The notes beneath the pieces were generated by a model. That model was not told the DNA's origin. It was given only the letters and a program-made list of their open reading frames with translations, and ran no database searches. Of a stretch of DNA of 64,000 nucleotides, positions 48,403 through 57,908 are shown piece by piece (within the stretch, counting starts at the first letter, position 1; each line of letters starts with the position of its first letter). Made by a program: the position numbers and the translations under genes. The DNA is taken from the NCBI GenBank assembly GCA_900074725.1, contig LT598457.1, positions 1,302,001-1,366,000 of the forward strand, given 5' to 3'. Source of the stretch: Lachancea dasiensis. Taxonomy: Eukaryota; Ascomycota; Saccharomycetes; Saccharomycetales; Saccharomycetaceae.

Positions 48403-49041
48403 TCAACCACGAAGCAGAGGATATTGGAAGTAGATGTTCGCTTAGTTTGGTTCAAGTCAAGTTGTGCCTTTTGAGCTTTTTCATTTCACAAATGTTTAAA
48501 GACCAAGCAAAAAAAATGATATACGGGCCAAGTAGAGGATCGATTCTCTCCAGTTACCTCGGATATAGAAACGACCAGATGACACAGCATGTAAATTCTC
48601 CAAGCAGAAGACCATTGTTTGTACAAGTTTGTTGTTCAATTGATGTCCATTTTTTGCGAGGCTTTGAAGCTCTGAAGGCCACTTAAGTTGATACACACTC
48701 GAAATGTGGAGAAATACCAACGCCACCATCAACGTGGATAAAAGCTGTACCCGAAAATTGCCAGAAATCACTTGCCAAAACTCGTTGGTACATGCACATG
48801 GTGGTGGATGACGTTTAGCCGATCACGATTGGAGCTCTGCGGGGGTGCTACATGAATTCCGAAAACCATACAGGCAAGAACAGCAATTTCGACAAAGTAA
48901 GAACTTCCATTCCTACTACAAACCTCACACTTTCGCTCCTATGAGTGCAGTTTCTGACAACTCTGTCATCGGCGTCATTCACTCGTTTATTGATCTGTTC
49001 CTCTTGTCAAATCTCTACTCGCAAGTTACCCGTTGGTTGTC
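48403..49041. other. Divergent spacer MDM32/PNO1
   Basis: The spacer between MDM32 and PNO1 totals 734 bp, of which this is the part before the PNO1 elements. No gene, tRNA or repeat was recognised. A 91-codon minus-strand frame at 48496-48771 has no recognisable domain and overlaps the putative promoter. Confidence 0.5.
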
Positions 49042-49079
49042 TGAAAAATTTTAGTGCGATGAGCTTGAGATGCGATGAG
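49042..49079 (+). promoter_or_regulatory. RRPE and two PAC sites upstream of PNO1
   Basis: TGAAAAATTTT (RRPE, 49042-49052) is followed by GCGATGAG at 49056-49063 and again at 49072-49079, 58-95 bp upstream of the ATG. The two PAC copies sit in a short direct repeat. This fits co-regulation of PNO1 with ribosome biogenesis. Confidence 0.8.
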
Positions 49080-49136
49080 CTGAATCCATAAACCTTCGTA
49101 AGATACAGAGGAATCCAAACGGCCAAATACATATTC

Positions 49137-49970
49137 ATGGTTGCACCAACCGCTGTGAAAAAGGTCGCTGTAGATCTGGGAGGATCGGAAAATGATACTG
49201 CGGGGGTTTCGCGAGTTTTGGGTGGAAACCCTATGCACAAGGTAGGAAGTGACGATGAAGACGACGACGAAGTACTGGTAGAGGACCAAGATATGCAGGA
49301 CTCGGAGCCCCAAGGCGAAGAGAATGGGGAGAAAAAAGACAGGTCTGCAAAGGGGGTGGTGCTAGACGAAGAAGGTAAACCTAGGTTTGCATCTGCTGCT
49401 CAGGCTACGGAGACCAAGGCAAAGCTAGAGTCGCGGAAAGTTCCTGTGCCGCCTCATAGAATGACGCCTCTGAGAAATAACTGGACCAAGATCTACCCTC
49501 CTCTGGTGGACCACTTGAAGCTCCAAGTGCGCATGAACCTAAAGACCAAGACCGTGGAGCTCAGGACGCATCCTAAACACACCACGGACCCTGGAGCTTT
49601 GCAAAAGGGCGCCGATTTCATCAAGGCTTTCACGCTCGGCTTCGACCTCGACGACGCCATCGCGTTGCTGAGACTAGACGATCTGTACATCGAGACCTTC
49701 GAAGTCAAAGACGTGAAAACGCTGAACGGCGACCATCTTTCACGTGCCATTGGTAGAATCGCCGGGAAAGACGGTAAAACCAAATTTGCCATTGAGAACG
49801 CCACTCGTACGCGTATCGTCCTGGCAGACTCCAAAATTCACATCCTAGGGGGCTTCACCCACATTCGCATGGCCCGTGAATCAGTTGTGAGTCTTATCCT
49901 CGGTTCACCTCCGGGCAAAGTGTACGGAAATCTGCGTACCGTTGCTTCAAGACTAAAAGAACGCTACTGA
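49137..49970 (+). CDS. PNO1: 40S assembly factor Pno1 (Dim2)
   Basis: Pno1/Dim2 is a KH-domain protein that partners with Nob1 and Dim1 in the final steps of 18S rRNA maturation and blocks the 20S pre-rRNA cleavage site until late. The product has 277 residues; S. cerevisiae has 274. The N-terminal 100 residues are acidic and low in complexity. The C-terminal KH-like region (about 110-277) is nearly invariant: VPVPPHRMTPLRNNWTKIYPPLV, then GRIAGKDGKTKFAIENATRTRIVLAD and ILGGF. Its strong RRPE/PAC promoter supports its role. Confidence 0.97.
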   Translation: MVAPTAVKKVAVDLGGSENDTAGVSRVLGGNPMHKVGSDDEDDDEVLVEDQDMQDSEPQGEENGEKKDRSAKGVVLDEEGKPRFASAAQATETKAKLESRKVPVPPHRMTPLRNNWTKIYPPLVDHLKLQVRMNLKTKTVELRTHPKHTTDPGALQKGADFIKAFTLGFDLDDAIALLRLDDLYIETFEVKDVKTLNGDHLSRAIGRIAGKDGKTKFAIENATRTRIVLADSKIHILGGFTHIRMARESVVSLILGSPPGKVYGNLRTVASRLKERY

Positions 49971-50194
49971 TATGCACAGCAGCGTAGCGGCGATAGCAGA
50001 CACACGATAATAACAAATATATGTACAATAGCTATATCGATGTAGCACCAACATCTGGAGGTTGAGATGGCTCAGGTCTCTCTGAACGAAGTTTAAGAAC
50101 CAATTAGGCCCAAGTTTTGGCGTTTAGTACAAGTATTAGCAGACCAAGTGTTTAGGTCGCTAATCCTCCAATTGAAGGTGCTGTGCCCTTCCTT

Positions 50195-52498
50195 ATGACT
50201 TCACCAACCTCTAGAAAAACTGTACGATTGGCATCTTTGTTAAGCGGAAACAAGATCGTGAAGACGGAAGGTACTGGAAATTTTGATAAACCCGATGTTT
50301 CTGCGGACGATTTCTTGGATGGCATTGAGGATTATTCCACGATTCCGGCTGCAGACGACGATTCTTACGTCAGTGATACCAATTTGAATGATTGTGAGGT
50401 CGTACACGATCCGAAGACGCCCAAAATATCGTTGAAAGATGTTCTAACGGGTAAAGTAAACAAAGCTAGCAAGCCGGTAAAGAATTCCGGAAACGACGCG
50501 GTGATAGAGGACCTGGAAGTGCTACATGTTAACGATGATCAAGAGAAAAACAGAGAAGCGCACGAGCGTATTATGTCGGCCCTTGGGAGCGCTAAGAAAA
50601 CTAATGTCAGGAACCTTTTTGGCAACTTTAAGAAGAGGCCCCGCGGTGCGGATAGCAACGAGCCAAAACAGGATATCCTAGTTAATGAACCTTTGAAACG
50701 AATGCATGATATTTCAACTTTACAGGAAGTGGTACTTCCCTTCCCACTTCAACAACATGTAACAGGTCCTTTGGAAGAAATTCCTCGGCGGCCTCTATCA
50801 CTTCCCAGAAAAACGACAAATGTTGGGTCGGGCGAGGATGTGCTGGACTCCAAGGAATACAGCTCGCTCATTAATTTGGTCGAAAATCCACAAGATTCAT
50901 TTCATGAACGGCCTGTTATCAACAGAACATTCAACGACTCTCTTTGGACTCAAGAGTTTGCACCAGATAAGCTAGCTGACGTTATATTAGAAGAACGCTT
51001 GAAGTCGGGCGTAGATTCTTGGCTTAGAGACGCGTTTGAAAGACTGCGAAAAAAAACCACTCGAGAGAAGCTTTTGAAAAAGAAAACTGACGCGGACGAC
51101 TTGGGCTGGTTTGTTGTCGAGGACGATGTTGACGAAACAGATAATCAGCAGGAAGAATTTGTTCCGCTTATGATTCTATTTGGAAATGCGGTTGGGAAAA
51201 ATACCTTAGTAAAGACTATAGTCAACGAAATGTCGGGTCAAGTGTTTGAAGTCAATAGTTCGAGCAACAGAAGCAAAAAAGACATTATAGATAACGTGTT
51301 GGAATTTTCGACGACTCACTATGTGAAAGAAAAAGGGTCCAGGGGCATCATTCTTTTTAGTGATGTCGATGTTCTCTTCAGAGAACGCGATAAGTTGTTT
51401 TGGGCAACTTTAGAAAGACTTCTGCTGGCATCGAGAAGACCTGTGGTATTGATATGTCGAGACATCAATTTTGTTCCTCTCAACCTTATTCAAGTAGCTG
51501 AAGAGGAAAAATCGCTATTTCATGCCAATCAAATCGATAGACAAAATGCCGTGATGCAAATAGAGCGGCTTTTGAACTCTAAGGAAATTAAGTTTGCACC
51601 CGATTACGCGGAGAGTTTATTACATCACCACAATAACGACATAAGAAAATGTTTTATGGCGCTTCAGTGGCACGCTGTTACTGGCACAATACGTGCCGAT
51701 GATCAAGTGACCGAGGCATACGCTGCTTCTCATGAAACGGACTTGGCATCAGCACTTATCAATTCATGCCTTCGTTCGGATGCCGATTTGATAGAGAGCA
51801 GTCTCAAATGGAGGTCCAACTTTCATGACGAAAAAGACCATACCTTGAACTGTGCAATTCACTCGAAAGAGTTCACATCACTCTCAGATGAGGAGAGGCT
51901 TGCATTCGACTATATGGTCGACTATAAATACCATTTGCATGACTGCTTGAGACATCCACTGCTGCCCTTCGAATTGAACGTAGGTGGCTACCTGTCCGAC
52001 CTTGTTCTCAGCCCATACGCAAAGGAACAGAATTCAAAGAAAATTATAGAAAAAGCCACTCAAGAGGTCGCTTCGTATTTGAGCAGCCGCGTTCCGGACA
52101 GTATTTTATTAAGCAGCCAGCAATATGCTTCCACTAGGATGACAAGAAATTCTCGTAAGGTAAAGGAGATCCTGGATCGCTTCTCTGATGATGGCGCGCA
52201 AAATTTGTCGCCATATGACGAGGTCTTTATGTTCCTCACATCCGTTTCCACTCGTCGTCAAATGAGCCAGGAGATTATACCGTTTTTGTGTGAAGTTGCC
52301 AAAAATGATAGAGATGTGAAAGAAAAGAATAAGCGCATATTTGAAACCGCGATGCATGGCGCTCAACCAGGATCCGGCAAAGAAGTTGTCAAGGTACTAC
52401 TCCAAAATCACGCATTTCACCCTATATGGTTCAACGGAGAACCTGACCCTTTGCTGGAGGCCTGGCAAATAAAGATAGACGCCGGGACTAATGAATAA
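50195..52498 (+). CDS. ELG1: Alternative RFC large subunit Elg1 (PCNA unloader)
   Basis: Elg1 with Rfc2-5 forms an RFC-like complex that removes PCNA, especially SUMO-PCNA, from chromatin after replication. The ATG gives 767 residues (S. cerevisiae 791). A hydrophilic N-terminal third with short acidic/hydrophobic patches probably holds PCNA- and SUMO-interacting motifs. The AAA-like module begins at about residue 245 (LWTQEFAPDKLADVI). The P-loop reads GNAVGKNT, one residue shorter than the canonical motif and without Ser/Thr directly after the Lys. EVNSSSNRSKKDI follows, and a C-terminal helical collar region closes the protein. Followed by SPT3 in convergent orientation (15 bp between stops). 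Confidence 0.9.
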   Translation: MTSPTSRKTVRLASLLSGNKIVKTEGTGNFDKPDVSADDFLDGIEDYSTIPAADDDSYVSDTNLNDCEVVHDPKTPKISLKDVLTGKVNKASKPVKNSGNDAVIEDLEVLHVNDDQEKNREAHERIMSALGSAKKTNVRNLFGNFKKRPRGADSNEPKQDILVNEPLKRMHDISTLQEVVLPFPLQQHVTGPLEEIPRRPLSLPRKTTNVGSGEDVLDSKEYSSLINLVENPQDSFHERPVINRTFNDSLWTQEFAPDKLADVILEERLKSGVDSWLRDAFERLRKKTTREKLLKKKTDADDLGWFVVEDDVDETDNQQEEFVPLMILFGNAVGKNTLVKTIVNEMSGQVFEVNSSSNRSKKDIIDNVLEFSTTHYVKEKGSRGIILFSDVDVLFRERDKLFWATLERLLLASRRPVVLICRDINFVPLNLIQVAEEEKSLFHANQIDRQNAVMQIERLLNSKEIKFAPDYAESLLHHHNNDIRKCFMALQWHAVTGTIRADDQVTEAYAASHETDLASALINSCLRSDADLIESSLKWRSNFHDEKDHTLNCAIHSKEFTSLSDEERLAFDYMVDYKYHLHDCLRHPLLPFELNVGGYLSDLVLSPYAKEQNSKKIIEKATQEVASYLSSRVPDSILLSSQQYASTRMTRNSRKVKEILDRFSDDGAQNLSPYDEVFMFLTSVSTRRQMSQEIIPFLCEVAKNDRDVKEKNKRIFETAMHGAQPGSGKEVVKVLLQNHAFHPIWFNGEPDPLLEAWQIKIDAGTNE

Positions 52499-52513
52499 TG
52501 ACCAATTCGTATA

Positions 52514-53506
52514 CTACATAATAGCAAGTCGCGAACTTAATCGCCCGCCTTTGAAATTTGTAAGCGCACGATGCCTCATGTCAATGGCCTGAAGGGAACG
52601 CCATGCTTCTTCTATGTGCTTAGGCTTCAATGGATTCACCACGTTATCAGGCCCATCAAACAAACGCTTCTTGCGCTCTCGTAACGTCTCGACAATAAGA
52701 TCTTGCTGTAATTTTTGAGATTTGTCTCTCTTGGTTTGCAGAAGTTCCTCGCGCTTCTTGAATTTAAGAGCAGTTTCCGTCAGAGAGCAAACGATTTCAA
52801 AAGTCAAAAACCCAAGAATATCTATCACGTCGTCGTGGGGTTTACTCTCGGTAAGTTGCGTGATGCCGGACCAGTCTTTAAATCTCTTTCCCTTCCTGAA
52901 AGTGAAACTCGCCTGACGACAGTCGGACCAATGCACGTACTCTTCTTTCGTCATATCCCGGGTTCTGTCGTCGGCCATTTTGAGTCGTTTCAGGGTAGCA
53001 ACATTGGCTTCTCGTTCATCCTCATCCAAATCGTCAGCGTCCTCATTATTCTCTAGCGGTTGTTCGTTGAACATAAACTGCAGCTCCCAAGGAAGCTTGA
53101 TCTGTGACTTCTTAACTTTCATCATGTTTCCGCCATCCTTGTCGCCCTTCTTGTCGTCGTCTTCCACGCCAGCTTCGGCACCGTCTGCTCCTCCCCCGGG
53201 ATTACCTGCTGCTGCTGCATTGGCATCTTGGTCTTTGGCATTCTTTCGTAAATCTTTCCACGATAGATATGTTCGGAGCCTGTTGACCTTGGCTTTGTCG
53301 TGACGAATCAGAAAGATCACATCCTCGGGCATAATGCTTTTGCTTCCTCGCGAATGTGCCGTCTTGGTCGATTGCAACAATATTTCGATTACTTGCCCCC
53401 GTACAATATCCTCTATCAAACAAGTTGTTTCCACAGGTGGATCGTTATTTTCGCCAGAAACGAACATCATTTGTTGAATCTCAACACGATATTTGTATTT
53501 ATCCAT
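52514..53506 (-). CDS. SPT3: SAGA subunit Spt3
   Basis: Spt3 is the SAGA subunit that delivers TBP to TATA-containing promoters. The ATG gives 330 residues (S. cerevisiae 337). Two histone-fold modules mark the family: the TAF13-like one at the N-terminus (about residues 3-95, KYRVEIQQMMFVSG and RLRTYLSWKDLRKNAKDQDA) and the TAF11-like one in the C-terminal half (about 180-290, with DVIDILGFLTFEIVCSLTETALKFK). They are joined by an Ala/Gly/Asp-rich linker. The ATG was chosen because the yeast protein begins MMDKHKYRVE. It matches YDR392W next to SHE9/YDR393W in the ancestral order. Confidence 0.97.
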   Translation of the reverse strand: MDKYKYRVEIQQMMFVSGENNDPPVETTCLIEDIVRGQVIEILLQSTKTAHSRGSKSIMPEDVIFLIRHDKAKVNRLRTYLSWKDLRKNAKDQDANAAAAGNPGGGADGAEAGVEDDDKKGDKDGGNMMKVKKSQIKLPWELQFMFNEQPLENNEDADDLDEDEREANVATLKRLKMADDRTRDMTKEEYVHWSDCRQASFTFRKGKRFKDWSGITQLTESKPHDDVIDILGFLTFEIVCSLTETALKFKKREELLQTKRDKSQKLQQDLIVETLRERKKRLFDGPDNVVNPLKPKHIEEAWRSLQAIDMRHRALTNFKGGRLSSRLAIM

Positions 53507-53765
53507 GGTGGGCAAGGACTATTCTTCTATTGACAGGTCTGGCTATATACAGAAGTCCTCTTCGTAAACTCACACAGTTAGCCTTATTTGAAATATGTTA
53601 CACCGTCGTTTGCTGGCTAATCGGCCGCTCTGTTATTTTCGTCCTGTTCTAACAGTTCCCTACTCTTAACAATTAGCATTGAAATTTCAACTTATATTAG
53701 AATATCAAAATGGACAGTAATGCGCTTGCAACCTGGGCAAACCCAATATTCAATCCGCCCGCCTA

Positions 53766-54707
53766 ATGCCATCAACAGAAGAAGTCATCGAAAATACAGA
53801 GTCAATTGCTTTTGAAGAACCAGCGAGCTCCCATGTCTTTAATCTAGATGGTTTTCTTTCACCAGACGGTCAATCATCCGCCCTACTGATATTGAATCAA
53901 CAGATTCTGATAGCGGGAGTGTTCGAGAAACTTTGGAGGAACTACCACCTACACGTATGTGCAGATGGAGGCGCTAATCGGTTATACGAGTACTTCGAGG
54001 GCAAAGAGGAATCACGTCTGAGCTTTATACCCAACTATATCATTGGTGACATGGACTCCATTCGGGACGAAGTCCTGCACTTTTATTTAGAGCACGGAGC
54101 TATTGTTGTAAGCCAGTCATGGCAGAACTCAACGGATTTTATGAAGAGTCTGCAGCTCATTTTCCTTCATTTTCACTATCCAGAACTACAAAGGATGCTT
54201 AAGACCAATGACTTTGCCCATAATTATGGTATCGATGACTGTCACGGCATCGAAACAATGTACAATAAAGAGCGAGCAAGCTGTACGATGCACGATATCG
54301 ATCTTCTAGTACTCAACGCAATTGATGGGCGCTTCGACCAAACGGTACACTCTATTTCGCAGTTGTATTCCGCTTCCAAGACTGATCCGTATTATAGAAT
54401 GTATTTTTTGACCGCAACCGACCTAATTATGCTTATACCTACTGGCGGTGCTCTGATCAGGTACAGTAAAGAGTTTAAAGCCAATTGCATTAAGAACTGT
54501 GGTCTTTTACCCCTGGGGGGTCCGACGACCATTAACCGCACCAAAGGCCTTAAGTGGGATGTTCTCAATTGGAAAACGAGTATATTTGATGGCAAGGTTA
54601 GTAGTAACAATAGATTCTCCGGTGAGACCTGCTGTTTTTTTGACGTTCAAGACCCGATTGTTTTAAGCATCGAAGTAGTGCTGAGCAAGATAAGTAGCTT
54701 CATATGA
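53766..54707 (+). CDS. THI80: Thiamine pyrophosphokinase Thi80
   Basis: Thi80 transfers pyrophosphate from ATP to thiamine, giving the cofactor thiamine pyrophosphate. The product is 313 residues; S. cerevisiae has 319. Family motifs are intact: DGGANRLY (67-74), GDMDSI (94-99) that binds metal and ATP, STDFMKSL (122-129), and DGRFDQT (187-193). The C-terminal beta domain with the thiamine site contains GLLPLGGPTTI and TKGLKWDV. I could not identify a thiamine-response element upstream. It lies next to SPT3 (divergent), with LSC1 beyond, as YOR143C-YOR142W. Confidence 0.96.
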   Translation: MPSTEEVIENTESIAFEEPASSHVFNLDGFLSPDGQSSALLILNQQILIAGVFEKLWRNYHLHVCADGGANRLYEYFEGKEESRLSFIPNYIIGDMDSIRDEVLHFYLEHGAIVVSQSWQNSTDFMKSLQLIFLHFHYPELQRMLKTNDFAHNYGIDDCHGIETMYNKERASCTMHDIDLLVLNAIDGRFDQTVHSISQLYSASKTDPYYRMYFLTATDLIMLIPTGGALIRYSKEFKANCIKNCGLLPLGGPTTINRTKGLKWDVLNWKTSIFDGKVSSNNRFSGETCCFFDVQDPIVLSIEVVLSKISSFI

Positions 54708-55917
54708 AAGCGGAAGAGAAGATTGTGAAAAGCTGAAAGATACTCAGATATAAATTCAGTTGATTTCAGTTAAAACGGAAAGGGATCATCAAAGGGCCAG
54801 AAAGACCACAACGGAGAGCAAAATGTTCTAGGGCTGCCATTGGGTCTATTTAGTGTGTACGGCCTAGGAACTTACGGCATCACTTACCGTGGCTCGAAGA
54901 CATCAGTTCGTGTAAAGGGTTTTGTAGAGCGCAGGTAACAGCCGATGTGCAAGGCTTAAAGGTTCTGAAAGGTTCCTCAGGATATCCACAGAAATTGTTA
55001 CGGAAGAGAAAAGATTACAGGGAGTTTTCTAAGCTCTTCCAGAATGTCGTGATTGATTTTCACAAGCATCGATATACGAATGAACGATCTTTATTACCCA
55101 CTGATGCCAATTCCTCGTTTGCGCAGATTCCTTTTACGTGCGTTGTCATCAATTGTACTGATCCATGGGCCTCCTTTAAATAATTTAGCGTAACGTCATA
55201 CTGAAATATGTAGTTCGAGTCTGCCTGAGTGAGACTATTGTGTATCAACATACGCTATCTCTCGGGTGTCATCAGAGAAAAGCTTGCTGAACTCGTGGTT
55301 CATGTCGTCAATCGAAATTACCCTTACACAAATATTAGAGATTTGAGACTCGACCCAGTCCTTCGGAATCACTGGAAGTATAACTCGATCCATTCGGTGG
55401 ATCAAATTGTGGATACCCATACTAAAGTTCAAGTTGGACAGGAAACAGAGCTCCCCTCGATGATATACCATGTGTCGTAAAGTCGGCTCGGGATGCATCG
55501 GGTCATATTCGATTCCTGGAACCACTCTTCATAAACTACATACCTGTCATTTATTTCACTGACACTCGCATTATCACTTTGTACATTTTTGTCCACAGTT
55601 CTGCGATTTGGCGCTATAAGAGAGCAGGAGGACGTCCACATTAGCCCCAATAAAGATAATCAAATGACCCGAGACTTGTGCGTCAATATGACACTCCTCT
55701 AGGTTTAGTCAGAGTGGACGAATACGGGGCCTGTGGTTGAGCCCAATAACCGGGCGACCGTATAAAACGTGAGTCGATCATTAATAACAGTAAGATCAAT
55801 TGGTCCAGAAGGAGCTACACAGCCACATCAATTGAATACAAGTATCAGTATTTCGAACGTTTAAACCTGTTTATTAAATATATATCGTAGGATTATCGAT
55901 TAAAAGTCACCAAGCGG
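54708..55917. other. Spacer THI80 to tRNA-Gly
   Basis: This 1.2-kb region has no gene I can name. Overlapping minus-strand open frames (55235-55525 and 55429-55650) and a plus-strand frame (54947-55183) look more protein-like in composition than random sequence, but I recognise no family. tRNA flanks are typical sites for retroelement remnants; no LTR of the family seen elsewhere in the window was found here. Confidence 0.45.
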
Positions 55918-55988
55918 GCGCGAGTGGTTTAGTGGTAAAATCCAAGTTTCCCATACTTGGGCCCCGGGTTCGATTCCCGGCTCGCGCA
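55918..55988 (+). tRNA. tRNA-Gly (anticodon CCC)
   Basis: The 71-base sequence folds as a cloverleaf: acceptor stem GCGCGAG pairs with CTCGCGC, A discriminator, D arm with the A box (TGGTTTAGTGG), anticodon stem CAAGT/ACTTG with loop TTCCCAT giving anticodon CCC, and T arm CCGGG/CCCGG with the B box GGTTCGATTCC. It decodes GGG. No intron. The sequence closely resembles the yeast tRNA-Gly family. Confidence 0.96.
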
Positions 55989-55991
55989 TAC

Positions 55992-55997
55992 TTTTTT
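55992..55997 (+). terminator. RNA polymerase III terminator of tRNA-Gly
   Basis: A run of six T bases starts four bases after the mature 3' end of the tRNA-Gly gene. Confidence 0.9.
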
Positions 55998-56163
55998 GGT
56001 TTGTCGAAACACCCGTTGTGGCTGTGAGGAACTCTTATGAGCAAGTGATACTTGTGCTAGCGGTAAGCAGAGCATAACCTTCTTCTTTAGAGGATTATGT
56101 AATAAAGAATATGAATCGGTTAAATAGAGGTGGAGTGAAAATTGCGTCATCCGAACTGGCACC

Positions 56164-57156
56164 TTACAATTTGGCAAATTGTTTAACCAAGGCGTCACCC
56201 AAGCGGCCTGGAGATTCGACAACAGCGACACCGGCATCTCTCAAGGCAGCCTTCTTGGACTCGGCATCAGTACCAGAACCCTCGACGATAGCACCGGAGT
56301 GGCCCATTCTCACACCTTTCATTTGGCCAGCCACGGTACCAGCAATGAAAGAAGCAACTGGCATTGGGTTGGAACGAGTCAAGTTGTACTCCTTGAGGAA
56401 CTCGGCAGCCTCGATTTCGGCTTTACCACCGATCTCACCCAACATGACAATACCCTCTGTGGAAGGATCGTTCATGAAGTATTTTAGGGCATCGATGAAG
56501 TCGGTACCTGGGAAAGCGTCACCACCAATACCGATGACCAAAGATTGGCCTAGACCGGTAATAGTAGTTTGTTGGACGGCTTCATAGGTCAAAGTACCAG
56601 ACTTGGAGACGATACCAATCTTACCAGGAGTGAAAATCTTGGAGGGCTGGATACCAATACGGACACGACCCTCAGGGGACATGATACCTGGGCAGTTAGG
56701 ACCGACTAGACGAGTCTTGCTCTGTGACTTCAACATCTCAGCCACGTACAACATGTCGTGTTGTGGAATACCTTCGGTGATACAGACAGCCAAGGGGACC
56801 TCTGCCTCGACGGCTTCTTGGATAGCCTTGGCAGCAATTGGAGGAGGTACAAAGATACCGGACGCAGTGGCACCAGTCTCCTTGATGGCCTCAGCGACGG
56901 AGGCAAAGACGGGCTGGCCCAAGTGTGTTTGACCGGCCTTCTTTGGGTTAGTACCACCGACGATGTTGGTGCCGTATTCTTGAGACAACTTGGCATGGAA
57001 AGTAGCCTGTCTACCGGTGAAACCTTGGATGATCACCTTGGTATCCTCCGACAAGCGTAGGTTGTTGATGGTCTGGTCATAAGGTGTGGCCTCTCTCGAG
57101 AAGAATCTGCTTCCCAATTTGTTGCCTACCTTTCTGCTGATCACAGATCTGAGCAT
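56164..57156 (-). CDS. LSC1: Succinyl-CoA ligase alpha subunit Lsc1
   Basis: Lsc1 is the alpha subunit of mitochondrial succinyl-CoA ligase, which makes ATP from succinyl-CoA in the TCA cycle together with Lsc2. The product has 330 residues; S. cerevisiae has 329. An arginine-rich presequence (about residues 1-22) precedes the CoA-binding Rossmann domain ([15 protein letters not shown], about 41-55). The ligase domain contains VGPNCPGI (151-158) and the phosphorylated active-site histidine in GHSGAIVEG (His286). A strong preferred-codon bias is visible. It is the last gene of the YDR/YOR block. Confidence 0.98.
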   Translation of the reverse strand: MLRSVISRKVGNKLGSRFFSREATPYDQTINNLRLSEDTKVIIQGFTGRQATFHAKLSQEYGTNIVGGTNPKKAGQTHLGQPVFASVAEAIKETGATASGIFVPPPIAAKAIQEAVEAEVPLAVCITEGIPQHDMLYVAEMLKSQSKTRLVGPNCPGIMSPEGRVRIGIQPSKIFTPGKIGIVSKSGTLTYEAVQQTTITGLGQSLVIGIGGDAFPGTDFIDALKYFMNDPSTEGIVMLGEIGGKAEIEAAEFLKEYNLTRSNPMPVASFIAGTVAGQMKGVRMGHSGAIVEGSGTDAESKKAALRDAGVAVVESPGRLGDALVKQFAKL

Positions 57157-57908
57157 TTTCCTTGTAATATAATAGTGGTGATTAAGCCTTTAAAAAGGGT
57201 AGTGGTTACCAATGAAGAACTACTTGTCAGTATTGAACAATCAAGTAAACTCAATTGATCTTTGAAGCGCTGAGTGCAGTACTTTGTAGCTGGTTTTCTT
57301 TCAAGACCGTTTTTGTAGAGACGAACCTTTCTGATAGGTGGATACTTCTAATTACCGAAAAAACTTTGTTCCTGTACCTTAATACGAGTGTGTCGCCATT
57401 TTACGACTACAATCGATTAACTGCCTCCAAATGTGCCGATGGGTCAACTGGGGGGAGATTCATTGGTGGCCGTTATGTCTTGATGCTATACCAGTTCTTG
57501 GTGTTGGAATGCGGAAATTACATCTTTACAGCTGACCAGCAACTTAGCCACGGTACAAGCATTCCTTCAGCATCAAAAGATGAGGCTAAGCTTCAGCAAT
57601 TCCATTGGAGAGGAGTCCAGCACTTTGTTTTCCTAGAAGGGAGAGAATGGCTCTGGGTATGTTTGTGTATCTCTTTCTCGTTTCTGTCTTAATATAACAG
57701 TTTCAATTTCATCGAATGATACACGCCAATGCCAATGCTCTCCTACATTCTGGCAGTCGGCAATAAGCAATAATTGTAGATTGGTCTGAATTGCATTGTC
57801 CACTACTGGATTTACGACTGAAGCGATGTAGTGAGTAGAGCGCAGCTATTATTGTAGCTTACTTACTTCTCAGATCACTTTGTCATATCCTGACAGGTAG
57901 GTGTCAGC
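57157..57908. other. Spacer LSC1 to CAF130 block, with possible upstream exon
   Basis: The LSC1 promoter must lie at the left end. The frame at 57255-57692 has no ATG near its start and is not supportable as a gene. At 57647 an ATG is followed after ten bases by GTATGT (57657-57662), the optimal yeast 5' splice site; its possible partners are described under findings. No tRNA or repeat was seen. Confidence 0.45.

Noticed and set aside
48496-48771. 91-codon minus-strand frame with hydrophobic ends between MDM32 and PNO1
   Set aside because: The position overlaps both promoters, and S. cerevisiae has only a dubious frame here; no domain seen.
57255-57692. 145-codon plus-strand open frame
   Set aside because: It has no ATG until late in the frame and no recognisable domain; only the donor-like GTATGT inside it was kept as a finding.
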